From Methylophilaceae bacterium (GTDB taxonomy: Bacteria > Pseudomonadota > Gammaproteobacteria > Burkholderiales > Methylophilaceae): a stretch of DNA of 64,000 nucleotides. The position numbers were made by a program, and so were the translations under genes. Each line of letters opens with the position of its first letter. Position 1 is the stretch's first letter. This document shows, one piece after another, positions 10,092-18,536 of the stretch. Below the pieces are notes generated by a model. The model saw only the letters and a list, made by a program, of their open reading frames with translations, searched no databases and was not told the origin of the DNA. The DNA is taken from assembly GCA_028823485.1 (NCBI GenBank), contig JAPKBG010000002.1, positions 62,001-126,000 of the forward strand, given 5' to 3'.

Positions 10092-10823
10092 ATGGTAGAT
10101 ATAAGTTCACCTAATTACAGACCGCTATACGAGCAAATAAAGGTACTGTTAACGCAGAGCTTGATTGGGGGTGAGTGGCGTCCGGGCGACGTGATTCCTA
10201 GTGAGATTGATTTGGCTGGCCGCTATAAAGTGAGTCAAGGGACGGTGCGTAAGGCAATTGACAGTCTTGCCGGTGAAAATATTTTAATTCGCAGGCAAGG
10301 AAAAGGAACTTATGTTGCTACGCATAATGAAGAAGGTGTTAAGTTAAGGTTTCTGCGACTAACAGCAGCTAGCGGACAAAAAGAGGTCCTTAATAGTGAG
10401 CAGGTTGGCTATAAAAAAGTAAAAGCAGATGCACATAAGGCGGGTATTTTGCAAATAAAAGCAGGTTCTATATTAATAGAGGTAAAGCGGTTGTTAACGT
10501 TTTCTGGAAGGCCGTTAATTTACGATCATATTGCGATTCCTGCAGCGCCATTTAAGGGCTTGAATGCGGCGCGAATAGAAGAGAATAATGGCTCAATGTA
10601 TAGCATGTATGAAACGGAGTACGGTGTTCGTATGATTCGTGCGGAAGAACGATTGACTGCTATAGCGGCTTCTGCGGAGGTGGCTGAGGCGCTGCACCTG
10701 GAATTGGGTGCACCCCTGTTAAGTATTGAGCGTGTTTCATATACGTATGGGGATAAGCCAATGGAATGGCGTTTGGGTTTGTGCTTGACGGATGACCATC
10801 ATTATATGAGTGAACTTGAGTAG
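10092..10823 (+). CDS. GntR/HutC family transcriptional regulator
   Basis: A 243-residue repressor-type regulator. The N-terminal winged helix (about 1-70) shows PLYEQIKVLL, PGDVIPSEIDLAGRYKVS and the recognition helix QGTVRKAIDSLAGENI followed by RRQGKGTYV. The C-terminal UTRA ligand domain (about 90-240) has the usual IYDHIAIP and LSIERVSYTYGDKPMEWR blocks. HutC-type regulators sense a pathway metabolite. Here the first downstream gene is a malic enzyme 20 nt away, and a prpD remnant lies divergently upstream, so control of a propionate/C4-acid locus is a reasonable inference. A GTG three bases before the chosen ATG is an alternative start. Confidence 0.9.
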   Translation: MVDISSPNYRPLYEQIKVLLTQSLIGGEWRPGDVIPSEIDLAGRYKVSQGTVRKAIDSLAGENILIRRQGKGTYVATHNEEGVKLRFLRLTAASGQKEVLNSEQVGYKKVKADAHKAGILQIKAGSILIEVKRLLTFSGRPLIYDHIAIPAAPFKGLNAARIEENNGSMYSMYETEYGVRMIRAEERLTAIAASAEVAEALHLELGAPLLSIERVSYTYGDKPMEWRLGLCLTDDHHYMSELE

Positions 10824-10843
10824 GGTAATCGAAAGGCTAAACA

Positions 10844-12043
10844 ATGGATGATTTAAAAAAACGCGCGCTTGATTACCACCAATTTCCGATACCGGGAAAG
10901 TTAAGTGTGGAATCTAGAAAGCCCTGTGAGACGCAAGATGATTTGTCGTTAGCCTACTCACCTGGCGTCGCTGCACCTGTACGTGAGATTCATGACAACC
11001 CAGAGAATGCCTATAAATATACTAATAAAGGCAATTTGGTGGCAGTGATTACTGATGGAACTGCTGTTTTGGGTCTGGGAAACATGGGTCCGCTTGCTAG
11101 CAAGCCTGTCATGGAAGGTAAAGCCGTTTTGTTTAAGCATTTTTCGGGTATTGATGTGTTTGATATTGAAATCAATGCGAAAACGCCAGATGAGTTTATT
11201 CAAACAGTGGTCAATATCGCGCCCACATTTGGTGGTATTAATTTAGAAGATATTGCCGCTCCACACTGTTTTTATATTGAAAATGAATTGAAAAAAAGAT
11301 TAGATATTCCTGTATTTCATGATGATCAGCATGGCACGGCAGTGATTGTTGCAGGCGCGTTATTGAATGCACTTGAAGTACAAGGGAAAACGTTACCAAC
11401 CGCAAAAATTGTATTTTTAGGAGCAGGTGCTGCTGGTTGCTCATGTGCGAAATTACTCAAACTAATGGGCGCAACCAACATCACTATGGTCGATAGAATG
11501 GGTGTGCTGGATACTGATCGTAAAGAATTACATGACAATAATCGTGAGTTGGCGATTCAGTCAACAGATTCAAAAACACTGGCAGATGTCATGCCTCAAG
11601 CGGATGTGTTTATTGGCGTATCAGCTAAAAATGCATTGAACCCAGCGTTGGTAAAAGAAATGGCTAAGAATCCAATTATTTTTGCCTTAGCTAATCCCGA
11701 TCCTGAAATTTTACCTAGCGTAGCGCATGGTATTCGAGATGATGTTTTGATGGCGACAGGGCGTAGTGATTTCCCTAACCAAGTGAATAACGTTTTGTGC
11801 TTTCCCTATTTATTTAGAGGTGCGTTGGATGCAAAAGCGACAAAAATTACCGAAAAAATGAAAATGGCTGCAGCTTATGCATTGAGTGAGTTAGCACGCG
11901 AGCCTGTACCAGCCGATGTTCTGAAAGCGTATAACTTGAAAGCACTAGCCTTTGGTAAAGACTATATTATCCCCAAGCCTATTGATAAGCGTTTATTAGA
12001 CAAAGTTGCAGGTGCTGTTGCGGAGGCAGCGGGAGCGGAATGA
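10844..12043 (+). CDS. Malic enzyme, short form
   Basis: An oxaloacetate-decarboxylating malate dehydrogenase of 399 residues converting malate to pyruvate, CO2 and NAD(P)H. It has the N-terminal malic domain ([24 protein letters not shown] with the metal site) and the NAD-binding domain ([17 protein letters not shown]). It lacks the C-terminal phosphotransacetylase-like extension of long MaeB proteins. The nucleotide motif suggests NAD or NADP but does not decide between them. With succinate dehydrogenase and fumarase downstream it completes a route succinate-fumarate-malate-pyruvate. Its stop overlaps the sdhC start by four bases. Confidence 0.95.
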   Translation: MDDLKKRALDYHQFPIPGKLSVESRKPCETQDDLSLAYSPGVAAPVREIHDNPENAYKYTNKGNLVAVITDGTAVLGLGNMGPLASKPVMEGKAVLFKHFSGIDVFDIEINAKTPDEFIQTVVNIAPTFGGINLEDIAAPHCFYIENELKKRLDIPVFHDDQHGTAVIVAGALLNALEVQGKTLPTAKIVFLGAGAAGCSCAKLLKLMGATNITMVDRMGVLDTDRKELHDNNRELAIQSTDSKTLADVMPQADVFIGVSAKNALNPALVKEMAKNPIIFALANPDPEILPSVAHGIRDDVLMATGRSDFPNQVNNVLCFPYLFRGALDAKATKITEKMKMAAAYALSELAREPVPADVLKAYNLKALAFGKDYIIPKPIDKRLLDKVAGAVAEAAGAE

Positions 12044-12420
12044 TGCAAAGAAAACGGCCTGTTAAAAACCTTGATTTATTCACCATTCGCTTACCCATTA
12101 ATGCGGTAGTGTCGATTATGCATCGAGCAGCAGGCATTGTTTTATTTTTGTTGTTGCCTCTGATGTTAATCGCATTTCAACAGTCATTGGCATCCGAAGC
12201 TAGCTACTTGGCGTTGCAGCAGCTATTTAGCCATTGGCTGATTAAACTATTTTTTATTGCTAGTTCTTGGGCTTTTTTCCATCATTTTTATGCGGGTATT
12301 CGTCATTTTCTACAAGACGTTCACTGGATGAGTAGCCTAGAAAAGGCACGATTGACTGGCCGTGTTGTGTTGGTGCTGGTTGGGTTATCTATTTTGTTGT
12401 TTGCATGGAGTATTTTTTAA
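12040..12420 (+). CDS. sdhC: Succinate dehydrogenase cytochrome b556 subunit
   Basis: A membrane anchor subunit of complex II, 126 residues with three transmembrane helices (about 27-47, 67-85 and 104-124). The opening RPVKNLDLFTIRLPINAVVS and HRAAGIVLFL are the SdhC signature, and the heme-ligand histidine lies in HHFYAGIRHFLQD. With SdhD it holds heme b and the quinone site in the cytoplasmic membrane. Two adjacent ATG codons (12040, 12043) follow a GGGAG; the second has the better spacing. Expression is probably coupled to the malic enzyme gene through the four-base overlap. Confidence 0.94.
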   Translation: MMQRKRPVKNLDLFTIRLPINAVVSIMHRAAGIVLFLLLPLMLIAFQQSLASEASYLALQQLFSHWLIKLFFIASSWAFFHHFYAGIRHFLQDVHWMSSLEKARLTGRVVLVLVGLSILLFAWSIF

Positions 12421-12465
12421 TATGTATTTAGCCTCCTTACATTTGGCTATTAAACAAGGCTGTAA

Positions 12466-12813
12466 ATGATTATTGAATTGTTAACGAGCAAGTATCCAGG
12501 CATGCGTATATGGTTGTCGCAACGGATAACGGCAGTCGTGATGGCCGTCTACAGTGTGCTGCTTATTGTTGCTTTATTGATAGTTAGTCCAGATGGCTAT
12601 GCTGCATGGTCTGATTTTGCCAGTAGTTTTCTATTTAGGATCAGTACTTTTTTATTTTTTATTTGTCTGAGTGTGCATGCTTGGATCGGTGTGAGGGATG
12701 TGTTGCGCGATTACATTTTCAATCAAACTTTACGCACCTATCTGCAAGTCATGGTTGATTTGTTGCTGGTGATCTATGTGGTTTGGCTTTCAATTATTCT
12801 TTGGGGTTTATAA
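12466..12813 (+). CDS. sdhD: Succinate dehydrogenase hydrophobic anchor subunit
   Basis: The second membrane anchor of complex II, 115 residues with three transmembrane helices (about 18-38, 52-70 and 92-113). The conserved GMRIWLSQRITAVVMAVY segment forms the N-terminal quinone-side region, and HAWIGVRDVLRDYIF carries the heme-ligand histidine and a conserved Arg-Asp pair. It works with SdhC to bind ubiquinone and anchor SdhA and SdhB. The gene lies 45 nt after sdhC, and its stop codon is immediately followed by the sdhA start, giving the standard C-D-A-B order. Confidence 0.93.
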   Translation: MIIELLTSKYPGMRIWLSQRITAVVMAVYSVLLIVALLIVSPDGYAAWSDFASSFLFRISTFLFFICLSVHAWIGVRDVLRDYIFNQTLRTYLQVMVDLLLVIYVVWLSIILWGL

Positions 12814-14571
12814 ATGGCATTAGAACAACATCAGTTTGATACCGTTATTGTCGGCGGCGGTGGCGCTGGATTGCGTGCTGCTTTAGAGTTGGCAGAATCT
12901 GGTGCGGAAGTGGCTGTGCTTTCCAAGTTGTTTCCTACACGCTCACATACCGTGGCGGCACAAGGCGGTATTGCAGCATCGCTAGGCAATGTGGCTGAAG
13001 ATAAGTGGATTTGGCACATGTATGACACCATTAAGGGTTCGGACTTTTTAGGCGACCAAGATGCGATTGAATTCATGTGTAAAAATGCCGCAAAAGCCAT
13101 TATTGAGTTGGAGCATTTTGGGATGCCTTTTGACCGTTTAGAGAACGGTAAAATATTTCAGCGGCCATTTGGTGGTATGACGAAAAACTTCGGCGAATCA
13201 GAGATTTCACGCACCTGTGCGGTAGCTGACCGAACAGGTCATGCCATGTTGCATACCCTTTATCAGCGTAACGTAAAAGCTAAAACAAACTTCTTTGTGG
13301 AGTGGTATGCCTTAGATTTAATTCGCAATCCAGAGGGTGATGTGGTCGGTGTGCTTGCCTTGCAAATTGAAACAGGCGAGATTCATATTTTCCAAGCAAA
13401 AACAACTTTACTAGCAACGGGCGGCGCAGGCCGGATTTTTCAAGCGAGTACGAATGCATATGCGTGTACTGGCGATGGTTTAGGCATGGCAGCACGTGCT
13501 GGGATACCGTTGCAAGACATGGAGTTTTGGCAGTTTCACCCAACTGGCGTATTGCATGCAGGTGTACTGGTTACGGAGGGTGTGCGTGGTGAAGGTGGTT
13601 ACTTGGTTAACAGTGAAGGTGAGCGCTTTATGGAGCGTTATGCGCCAACCGCAAAGGACTTGGCTAGTCGCGACGTCGTTTCACGCGCATCAGCTACTGA
13701 AATTAAAGAGGGGCGAGGCGTCGGTAAAAATAAAGACGCCGTGTATTTAAAACTCGACCATCTAGGCGCTGAAATTATTGATCAGCGTTTACCTGGCATA
13801 CGAGAAATTGCGAAAAAATTTGCGAATGTTGACCCTGTTAAAGACCCTATTCCTGTCGTGCCAACAGCGCATTACATGATGGGTGGTTTGCCAACCAATA
13901 TTAATGGACAAGTCGTGGTACCTGATGGCAATGGTGAAAAGGTTGTGAACGGGTTATATGCAGTGGGCGAGTGCGCTTGTATATCGGTGCATGGCGCTAA
14001 CCGGCTTGGATCTAACTCATTGCTAGATTTGGTGGTGTTCGGCAAACAAGCTGGCAACCATATTGCAGCATTTGTTAAAACCAATAAAACGCATCAACCG
14101 CTGCCAAAAGACGTTGGTGAGGCGACTTTGCAAAGAGTGAATCGCTTCCATAAGGCTGAAGGTGAAAATATGATGCAAACACGGGTTGATATGCGTAAAA
14201 CCATGCAAAGTAATTGTGGTGTCTTTCGCTTCCCAGACTTGTTAGCTAAAGGTGTGGCAGAAATTGATACCATCGCTAAACGAGTAGAAAGCCTTGTGAT
14301 TAACGATAAAAGCAAAGTGTTTAATACGGCTCTGGTAGAGGCATTGGAACTCGACAATATGATTGAGGTTGCGGTAGCCACAATGCATACAGCACACAAT
14401 CGCACAGAAAGCCGCGGCGCACATGCGCGGGAAGACTTTGAAACACGCGATGATAAAAACTGGCTGACCCATTCGCTTTATTATAAATATGGTCAAAAAA
14501 TCAGCTATAAGCCTGTGCGCTTGCAACCACTCACTGTTGCGTCATTTGAACCCAAAGCGAGAGTTTACTGA
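12814..14571 (+). CDS. sdhA: Succinate dehydrogenase flavoprotein subunit
   Basis: The catalytic subunit of complex II, 585 residues, oxidising succinate to fumarate with covalently bound FAD. The FAD dinucleotide fold is [17 protein letters not shown], and the flavin-attachment histidine is in [15 protein letters not shown]. The dicarboxylate site blocks [10 protein letters not shown] and [18 protein letters not shown] are complete, as is the C-terminal RGAHAREDF. It resembles proteobacterial SdhA throughout and has normal length. The next gene is sdhB, one base after the stop codon. Confidence 0.97.
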   Translation: MALEQHQFDTVIVGGGGAGLRAALELAESGAEVAVLSKLFPTRSHTVAAQGGIAASLGNVAEDKWIWHMYDTIKGSDFLGDQDAIEFMCKNAAKAIIELEHFGMPFDRLENGKIFQRPFGGMTKNFGESEISRTCAVADRTGHAMLHTLYQRNVKAKTNFFVEWYALDLIRNPEGDVVGVLALQIETGEIHIFQAKTTLLATGGAGRIFQASTNAYACTGDGLGMAARAGIPLQDMEFWQFHPTGVLHAGVLVTEGVRGEGGYLVNSEGERFMERYAPTAKDLASRDVVSRASATEIKEGRGVGKNKDAVYLKLDHLGAEIIDQRLPGIREIAKKFANVDPVKDPIPVVPTAHYMMGGLPTNINGQVVVPDGNGEKVVNGLYAVGECACISVHGANRLGSNSLLDLVVFGKQAGNHIAAFVKTNKTHQPLPKDVGEATLQRVNRFHKAEGENMMQTRVDMRKTMQSNCGVFRFPDLLAKGVAEIDTIAKRVESLVINDKSKVFNTALVEALELDNMIEVAVATMHTAHNRTESRGAHAREDFETRDDKNWLTHSLYYKYGQKISYKPVRLQPLTVASFEPKARVY

Positions 14572-14572
14572 T

Positions 14573-15334
14573 ATGAAACTATCTATTTATCGGTTTGACC
14601 CTGATGTTGATGAAAAACCCTATATGCAAGATTACGAAGTCGAGTTGCAAGAAGGCGATAACATGCTATTGGATGCATTGTTACGTGTGAAGCATCAAGA
14701 TGATTCGATGAGCTTGCGTAAATCTTGTCGTGAAGGTGTTTGTGGCAGTGATGCGATGAATATTAATGGTAAAAATGGTTTGGCTTGTATTACCAGAATC
14801 GCAGATTTAACGGAGCCAGTAATCGTCAGGCCATTACCAGGGTTGCCAGTGATACGTGACCTTGTAGTCGACATGACGCAATTTTATGAACATTTTAATT
14901 CGGTTGACCCATATCTTAAGAACGATGACTCTCTGCCAGAAACTGAACGCTTACAAAGCCCAGAAGATAGGGCGAAGTTGGATGGCTTGTACGAGTGTGT
15001 TCTGTGTGGTGCTTGCACGACTTCATGCCCTAGCTTTTGGTGGAATCCAGATAAGTTTGTTGGCCCTGCTGCGCTGTTACAAGCCTATCGATTTATTGTT
15101 GATTCAAGAGACCATGCAGAAGCTGAGCGTTTAGAGAATCTAGAAGATCCTTATCGTTTATATCGTTGTCATAACATTATGAATTGCGTTGAGGTTTGCC
15201 CTAAAAAGTTAAGTCCTAATGCAGCAATTGTTGCGATTAAAGATTTGAAAATCGAACTCTCAAAAGAGCGTGGTGAAGATAAGCCAGCAAAAAAATATTT
15301 GGAATTAAGTTGGGTTGAATATGAAAAACGCTGA
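14573..15334 (+). CDS. sdhB: Succinate dehydrogenase iron-sulfur subunit
   Basis: The electron-transfer subunit of complex II, 253 residues, passing electrons from FAD to ubiquinone through three clusters. The [2Fe-2S] ligands lie in SCREGVCGSDAM and the following Cys of GLACI; the [4Fe-4S] and [3Fe-4S] ligands lie in CVLCGACTTSCPSFWW and CHNIMNCVEVCPK. The start is the ATG at 14573, matching the usual N-terminus; an upstream in-frame start would lie inside sdhA. Its last 14 bases overlap sdhE. Confidence 0.97.
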   Translation: MKLSIYRFDPDVDEKPYMQDYEVELQEGDNMLLDALLRVKHQDDSMSLRKSCREGVCGSDAMNINGKNGLACITRIADLTEPVIVRPLPGLPVIRDLVVDMTQFYEHFNSVDPYLKNDDSLPETERLQSPEDRAKLDGLYECVLCGACTTSCPSFWWNPDKFVGPAALLQAYRFIVDSRDHAEAERLENLEDPYRLYRCHNIMNCVEVCPKKLSPNAAIVAIKDLKIELSKERGEDKPAKKYLELSWVEYEKR

Positions 15335-15593
15335 AAGTATCAAAGACGCTGAACAGCGACGTCTAGCTTGGCGTTGTAGGCGAGGTATGTTGGAAATCGA
15401 TATCGTTTTACAGAAATTTGTTACTACTTATTTTAATGAACTCACATTAACGGAGTTAGAATCATTTGATGAGTTGTTAGCCATGACGGACAAAGATCTT
15501 TGGAATGTTCTCAGCATGAAAAATCTACATTTAAAAAGTGAACTGCAGCAATCAATTGTTGATAAGTTGCAGCATTTACAAACGGTTGATTAA
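15321..15593 (+). CDS. sdhE: FAD assembly factor SdhE
   Basis: A small cytoplasmic chaperone of 90 residues that promotes covalent attachment of FAD to SdhA. The signature RRGMLEIDIVL, an RGxxE motif, is intact, and the remaining helices match the YgfY/SdhE fold (LTELESFDELLAMTDKDLW). It overlaps the end of sdhB by 14 bp, so the two are coupled. The ATG at 15321 is preferred to a TTG six bases upstream. Its stop codon lies inside a perfect 9-bp inverted repeat. Confidence 0.93.
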   Translation: MKNAESIKDAEQRRLAWRCRRGMLEIDIVLQKFVTTYFNELTLTELESFDELLAMTDKDLWNVLSMKNLHLKSELQQSIVDKLQHLQTVD

Positions 15594-15614
15594 TGAGCAA
15601 GTTCTTCATTAATC
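15588..15614. repeat. Inverted repeat at the end of sdhE
   Basis: Nine-base perfect arms GATTAATGA and TCATTAATC with a 9-nt loop overlap the sdhE stop. There is no T-run after it, so it is more likely a transcript-stabilising or partial attenuating hairpin than a full terminator. Confidence 0.45.
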
Positions 15615-15635
15615 AATAACTAGAGAGAGTATTTT

Positions 15636-16455
15636 ATGAGTGAAAATAAAAGAAAGGGTAATGCAAATTTAGGCGATTATTGGCCAGGTATTCAGCTGTA
15701 TTATCCACCTGTAAAATATGCCCCAAGTTTAGGTATTTATGAGGATATGAAGCAAGCGGCTGCTAGAATGGTTAGGCATGCGTACTATAGGCCATACACT
15801 TATTTTTGACTTGGAAGATGGTTGTCGCCAAAAAGAAATGAGTGAGTTTTCCTACTATTTAAGCCAAAGCCAATATCGACCAATACGGCCAGGATCGGCA
15901 GGCTTTCCACAGCTCGGACACTATATTAAATTGCTTAATCCTGATACCTTGGAAGAAGTCGAAATAGGTGTTGAGGGAATGATTAGTGTGCCATTAGACG
16001 ATCCAGGTATCTTTTTAAATTACTGGAATATGCCAGAAGAGACTGCTAAATATAAGCATGATGGCTACTTCTTTACAGGAGATTATGTAAAATACGATGA
16101 TGAAGGCTATATTTGGTTTTTAGGTCGAAAAGATGACATTATTAAAAGCTTTGGTTATCGTGTTTCGCCTTATGAAATTGAGCGCGTTTACAAAGGGCAT
16201 GCTGACGTTGCAGATTGTGCTGCCATTGGCGAGGAAATTGAAAAAGACAAGTTGCTAGTGGTCATTTATGTGATTCTAAAACCAGAAGCAAAAACAACAC
16301 CTGATGAATTGCAGGCTTATGGCAAACAGCATTTAGCCGCATATAAATCGCCTAAAACGGTTTATTTGGCTAACGATTTTCCATGTACAAAAAATGGTAA
16401 AATCTTGCGTAAAGACATTAACCCTGAAATGGCGACTGCAAAATCCTCAAGATGA
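15636..16455 (+). pseudogene. Composite pseudogene: CitE-like lyase 5' end joined to acyl-CoA synthetase 3' end
   Basis: The first part (ATG at 15636) encodes a CitE/HpcH-type CoA-ester lyase N-terminus (NLGDYWPGIQLYYPPVKYAP). A frameshift near 15775 moves the reading to another frame, which continues with the lyase motif LIFDLEDGCRQKEMS. At about 15840 the protein switches without a stop to the C-terminal third of an acyl-CoA synthetase: FSYYLSQSQYRPIRPGSAGF, YFFTGDYVKYDDEGYIWF, GRKDDIIKSFGYRVSPYEIE and the A10 lysine motif NGKILRKDI. The ATP-binding core of the synthetase and the lyase barrel are both missing. The stop overlaps the fumarase start (ATGA), so downstream coupling survives. It is most simply a deletion scar between two former genes. 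Confidence 0.85.
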
Positions 16456-17975
16456 CGACAATTAAACAATCAGACTTTATTCAAAGTATCGCAGACGCAC
16501 TGCAATACATTTCCTACTATCACCCTAAAGACTATATTGATGCCTTGGGTGATGCTTATGAGCGAGAAGAATCAACAGCGGCAAAAGATGCGATTGCGCA
16601 GATTTTGACCAACTCGCGAATGTGTGCGGAAGGTAAGCGACCAATATGCCAAGACACTGGCATTGTTGTTGCTTTTGTCAAAGTAGGTATGGACGTTCAA
16701 TGGGATGCTATCTTAGATATTGAGCAAATGGTGAATGAGGGTGTGAGACGCGCTTACTTATTACCAGAAAATAAATTACGCGCCTCTATCGTTAATAATC
16801 CTGCGGGAAAGCGTGTCAATACGGGTGATAATACACCAGCAGTGGTGCATGTGAGCTTGGTTGCAGGTGATCGCGTAGAAATCAAAATTGCTGCCAAAGG
16901 TGGCGGTTCTGAGAATAAAGCCAAATTCGCGATGCTCAATCCGTATGACAGCATCGTGGATTGGGTGTTAGACGTTGTGCCTCAGATGGGTGCAGGCTGG
17001 TGCCCTCCGGGAATGTTGGGTATCGGTATCGGAGGTAGTGCAGAAAAAGCCATGTTGATGGCAAAAGAATCGTTAATGGAGCCGATTGATATACAGGTGT
17101 TGAAAGAAAAAGGTGCGAGTAACCGTATTGAAGAGTTGCGGCTGGAGTTGTACGAAAAAGTGAATAATTTAGGTATAGGCGCACAAGGATTGGGCGGATT
17201 AACGACCGTATTGGATGTGAAAATAATGGATTACCCAACCCATGTCGCTAGTTTACCTGTGGCAATTATTCCGAATTGTGCGGCTACTCGGCATGTGGAA
17301 TTTACGTTAGATGGCACAGGTGTTGCTGCATTAACACCGCCAAGTTTGGATGATTACCCCAAGGTGAATTGGGCGCCGAGTGCAGAGGCAAAACGAGTGG
17401 ATTTGAATACGGTCACAAAAGCCGAAACGCAAACATGGCAAACTGGGCAGACCTTGTTGCTAAGTGGGCAATTATTAACAGGACGTGATGCTGCACATAA
17501 ACGCATTGCAGATATGATTGCCAAGGGTGAAACGTTGCCAGTGGATTTTAATAATCGATTTATTTACTATGTTGGCCCTGTTGATGCAGTAGGTGATGAA
17601 GCGGTTGGCCCTGCTGGGCCGACAACAGCAACCAGAATGGATAGCTATAGCGATATGATGCTAGATGCTGGTTTGTTAGGCTCAGTCGGCAAGGCGGAGC
17701 GAGGTGACGCGACATTGGCTTCAATAGCGAACCATCAATCAGTGTATCTAATGGCTGTTGGCGGTGCTGCGTATTTGGTCAGCAAAGCGATTAAACAGGC
17801 TAAAGTGCTGGCGTTTGCAGATTTAGGCATGGAAGCGATTTATGAGTTTGATGTGGTGGATATGCCAGTGACAGTTGCAGTGAATGCAACAGGTGAGTCA
17901 GTGCATCAATCTGGGCCCGCATTTTGGAAAGAAAAAATTGCACAACAGACCATTGATATTAAGCCAGTTGATTGA
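16452..17975 (+). CDS. Fumarate hydratase, class I (iron-sulfur)
   Basis: A 507-residue oxygen-sensitive [4Fe-4S] hydro-lyase interconverting fumarate and malate. The three expected cysteines are visible in KRPICQDTGIV, GAGWCPPGMLGIGIGG and IPNCAATRHVEF. The N-terminal alpha and C-terminal beta halves are fused in one chain, and the C-terminal GPAGPTTATRMDSYSD block is intact. It shares no likeness with class II FumC. Placed between the sdh genes and aconitase, it supplies the middle step of the succinate-to-malate branch. Its ATG overlaps the stop of the upstream composite pseudogene. Confidence 0.95.
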   Translation: MTTIKQSDFIQSIADALQYISYYHPKDYIDALGDAYEREESTAAKDAIAQILTNSRMCAEGKRPICQDTGIVVAFVKVGMDVQWDAILDIEQMVNEGVRRAYLLPENKLRASIVNNPAGKRVNTGDNTPAVVHVSLVAGDRVEIKIAAKGGGSENKAKFAMLNPYDSIVDWVLDVVPQMGAGWCPPGMLGIGIGGSAEKAMLMAKESLMEPIDIQVLKEKGASNRIEELRLELYEKVNNLGIGAQGLGGLTTVLDVKIMDYPTHVASLPVAIIPNCAATRHVEFTLDGTGVAALTPPSLDDYPKVNWAPSAEAKRVDLNTVTKAETQTWQTGQTLLLSGQLLTGRDAAHKRIADMIAKGETLPVDFNNRFIYYVGPVDAVGDEAVGPAGPTTATRMDSYSDMMLDAGLLGSVGKAERGDATLASIANHQSVYLMAVGGAAYLVSKAIKQAKVLAFADLGMEAIYEFDVVDMPVTVAVNATGESVHQSGPAFWKEKIAQQTIDIKPVD

Positions 17976-17983
17976 GTCAAGCG

Positions 17984-18013
17984 CAATGTGCCTAAGGTCA
18001 CATTGATTAGGCA
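17984..18013 (+). promoter_or_regulatory. Two overlapping, mutually exclusive hairpins after fumarase
   Basis: CAATGTG (17984-17990) pairs with CACATTG (17999-18005), while TGCCTAA (17989-17995) pairs with TTAGGCA (18007-18013). The two stems share bases and cannot form together. No T-run follows. This could be a processing site or a simple attenuator before the EF-hand and aconitase genes; the role is unproven. Confidence 0.35.
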
Positions 18014-18063
18014 CTAAATGGATTAATCTCAGTCAAAATGGTAGTATGAATTGAGGTGAAAAT

Positions 18064-18366
18064 ATGAATAATTTAGCGAAACTATGGTTGCTGTTGGCTT
18101 TGTTGATGAGCGTATCGTTCGGGCATGCTATTGAGATGCTGGATTACTTAACTGATGCTGATGGAAAGTATGCTGGCCCTAGTGTGGAAGACAATATTGC
18201 CAAAATGGATACCGACCATAACGGCTTTGCAGATGTAGCGGAAGTGCGTGCTTTTTTAGAGCTTAAACACGGAGCGGGTTATCAAAAATCATTGCTAGAT
18301 AGGTGGGAAGTAGCTGCCAATACGACAAGTTGCGGCACATCATTTGCCAAAGAATTAATTGAATAG
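18064..18366 (+). CDS. Secreted EF-hand-like protein
   Basis: A 100-residue protein with a signal peptide (about 1-22, ending FGHA) and one clear calcium-loop motif DTDHNGFADVAEV at about 49-61, with Asp, Asp, Asn and Glu-type spacing of an EF-hand. A lone Cys lies near residue 91 (TSCGTSF). It is probably periplasmic and may bind calcium. No specific function is known to me. It sits between fumarase and aconitase on the same strand but is not an obvious member of that pathway. Confidence 0.8.
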   Translation: MNNLAKLWLLLALLMSVSFGHAIEMLDYLTDADGKYAGPSVEDNIAKMDTDHNGFADVAEVRAFLELKHGAGYQKSLLDRWEVAANTTSCGTSFAKELIE

Positions 18367-18419
18367 AAACCATAGAAAAACCATTTTAGAAACCTAGTGT
18401 AGGAAAAGAAATAAACCTT

Positions 18420-18536
18420 ATGATTGAAGTATATCAAGACCATGTATTAGCGCGCGAAGCACACAATTTACCATCATTGTTAACTGTTCATTTTGCTAAT
18501 AGCCAAGTGAACATTGAAATCGAGATGTGGCAATGA
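18420..18536 (+). CDS. Possible 38-residue leader or aconitase-like N-terminal scrap
   Basis: A short frame starting ATG at 18420 ends TGA at 18534-18536, overlapping the aconitase ATG at 18533 (ATGA). Its beginning, MIEVYQDHVLAREA, faintly resembles the N-terminus of ordinary AcnB (M-L-E-x-Y-x-x-H-V). It could be the stub of a lost aconitase copy or a translated leader that couples translation to acnB. The resemblance is short and may be chance. Confidence 0.3.
   Translation: MIEVYQDHVLAREAHNLPSLLTVHFANSQVNIEIEMWQ

Noticed and set aside
15778-16455. A functional short acyl-CoA synthetase
   Set aside because: The ATP-binding core (about two thirds of the enzyme) is absent and the first codons belong to a lyase family, so an active ligase is not credible.
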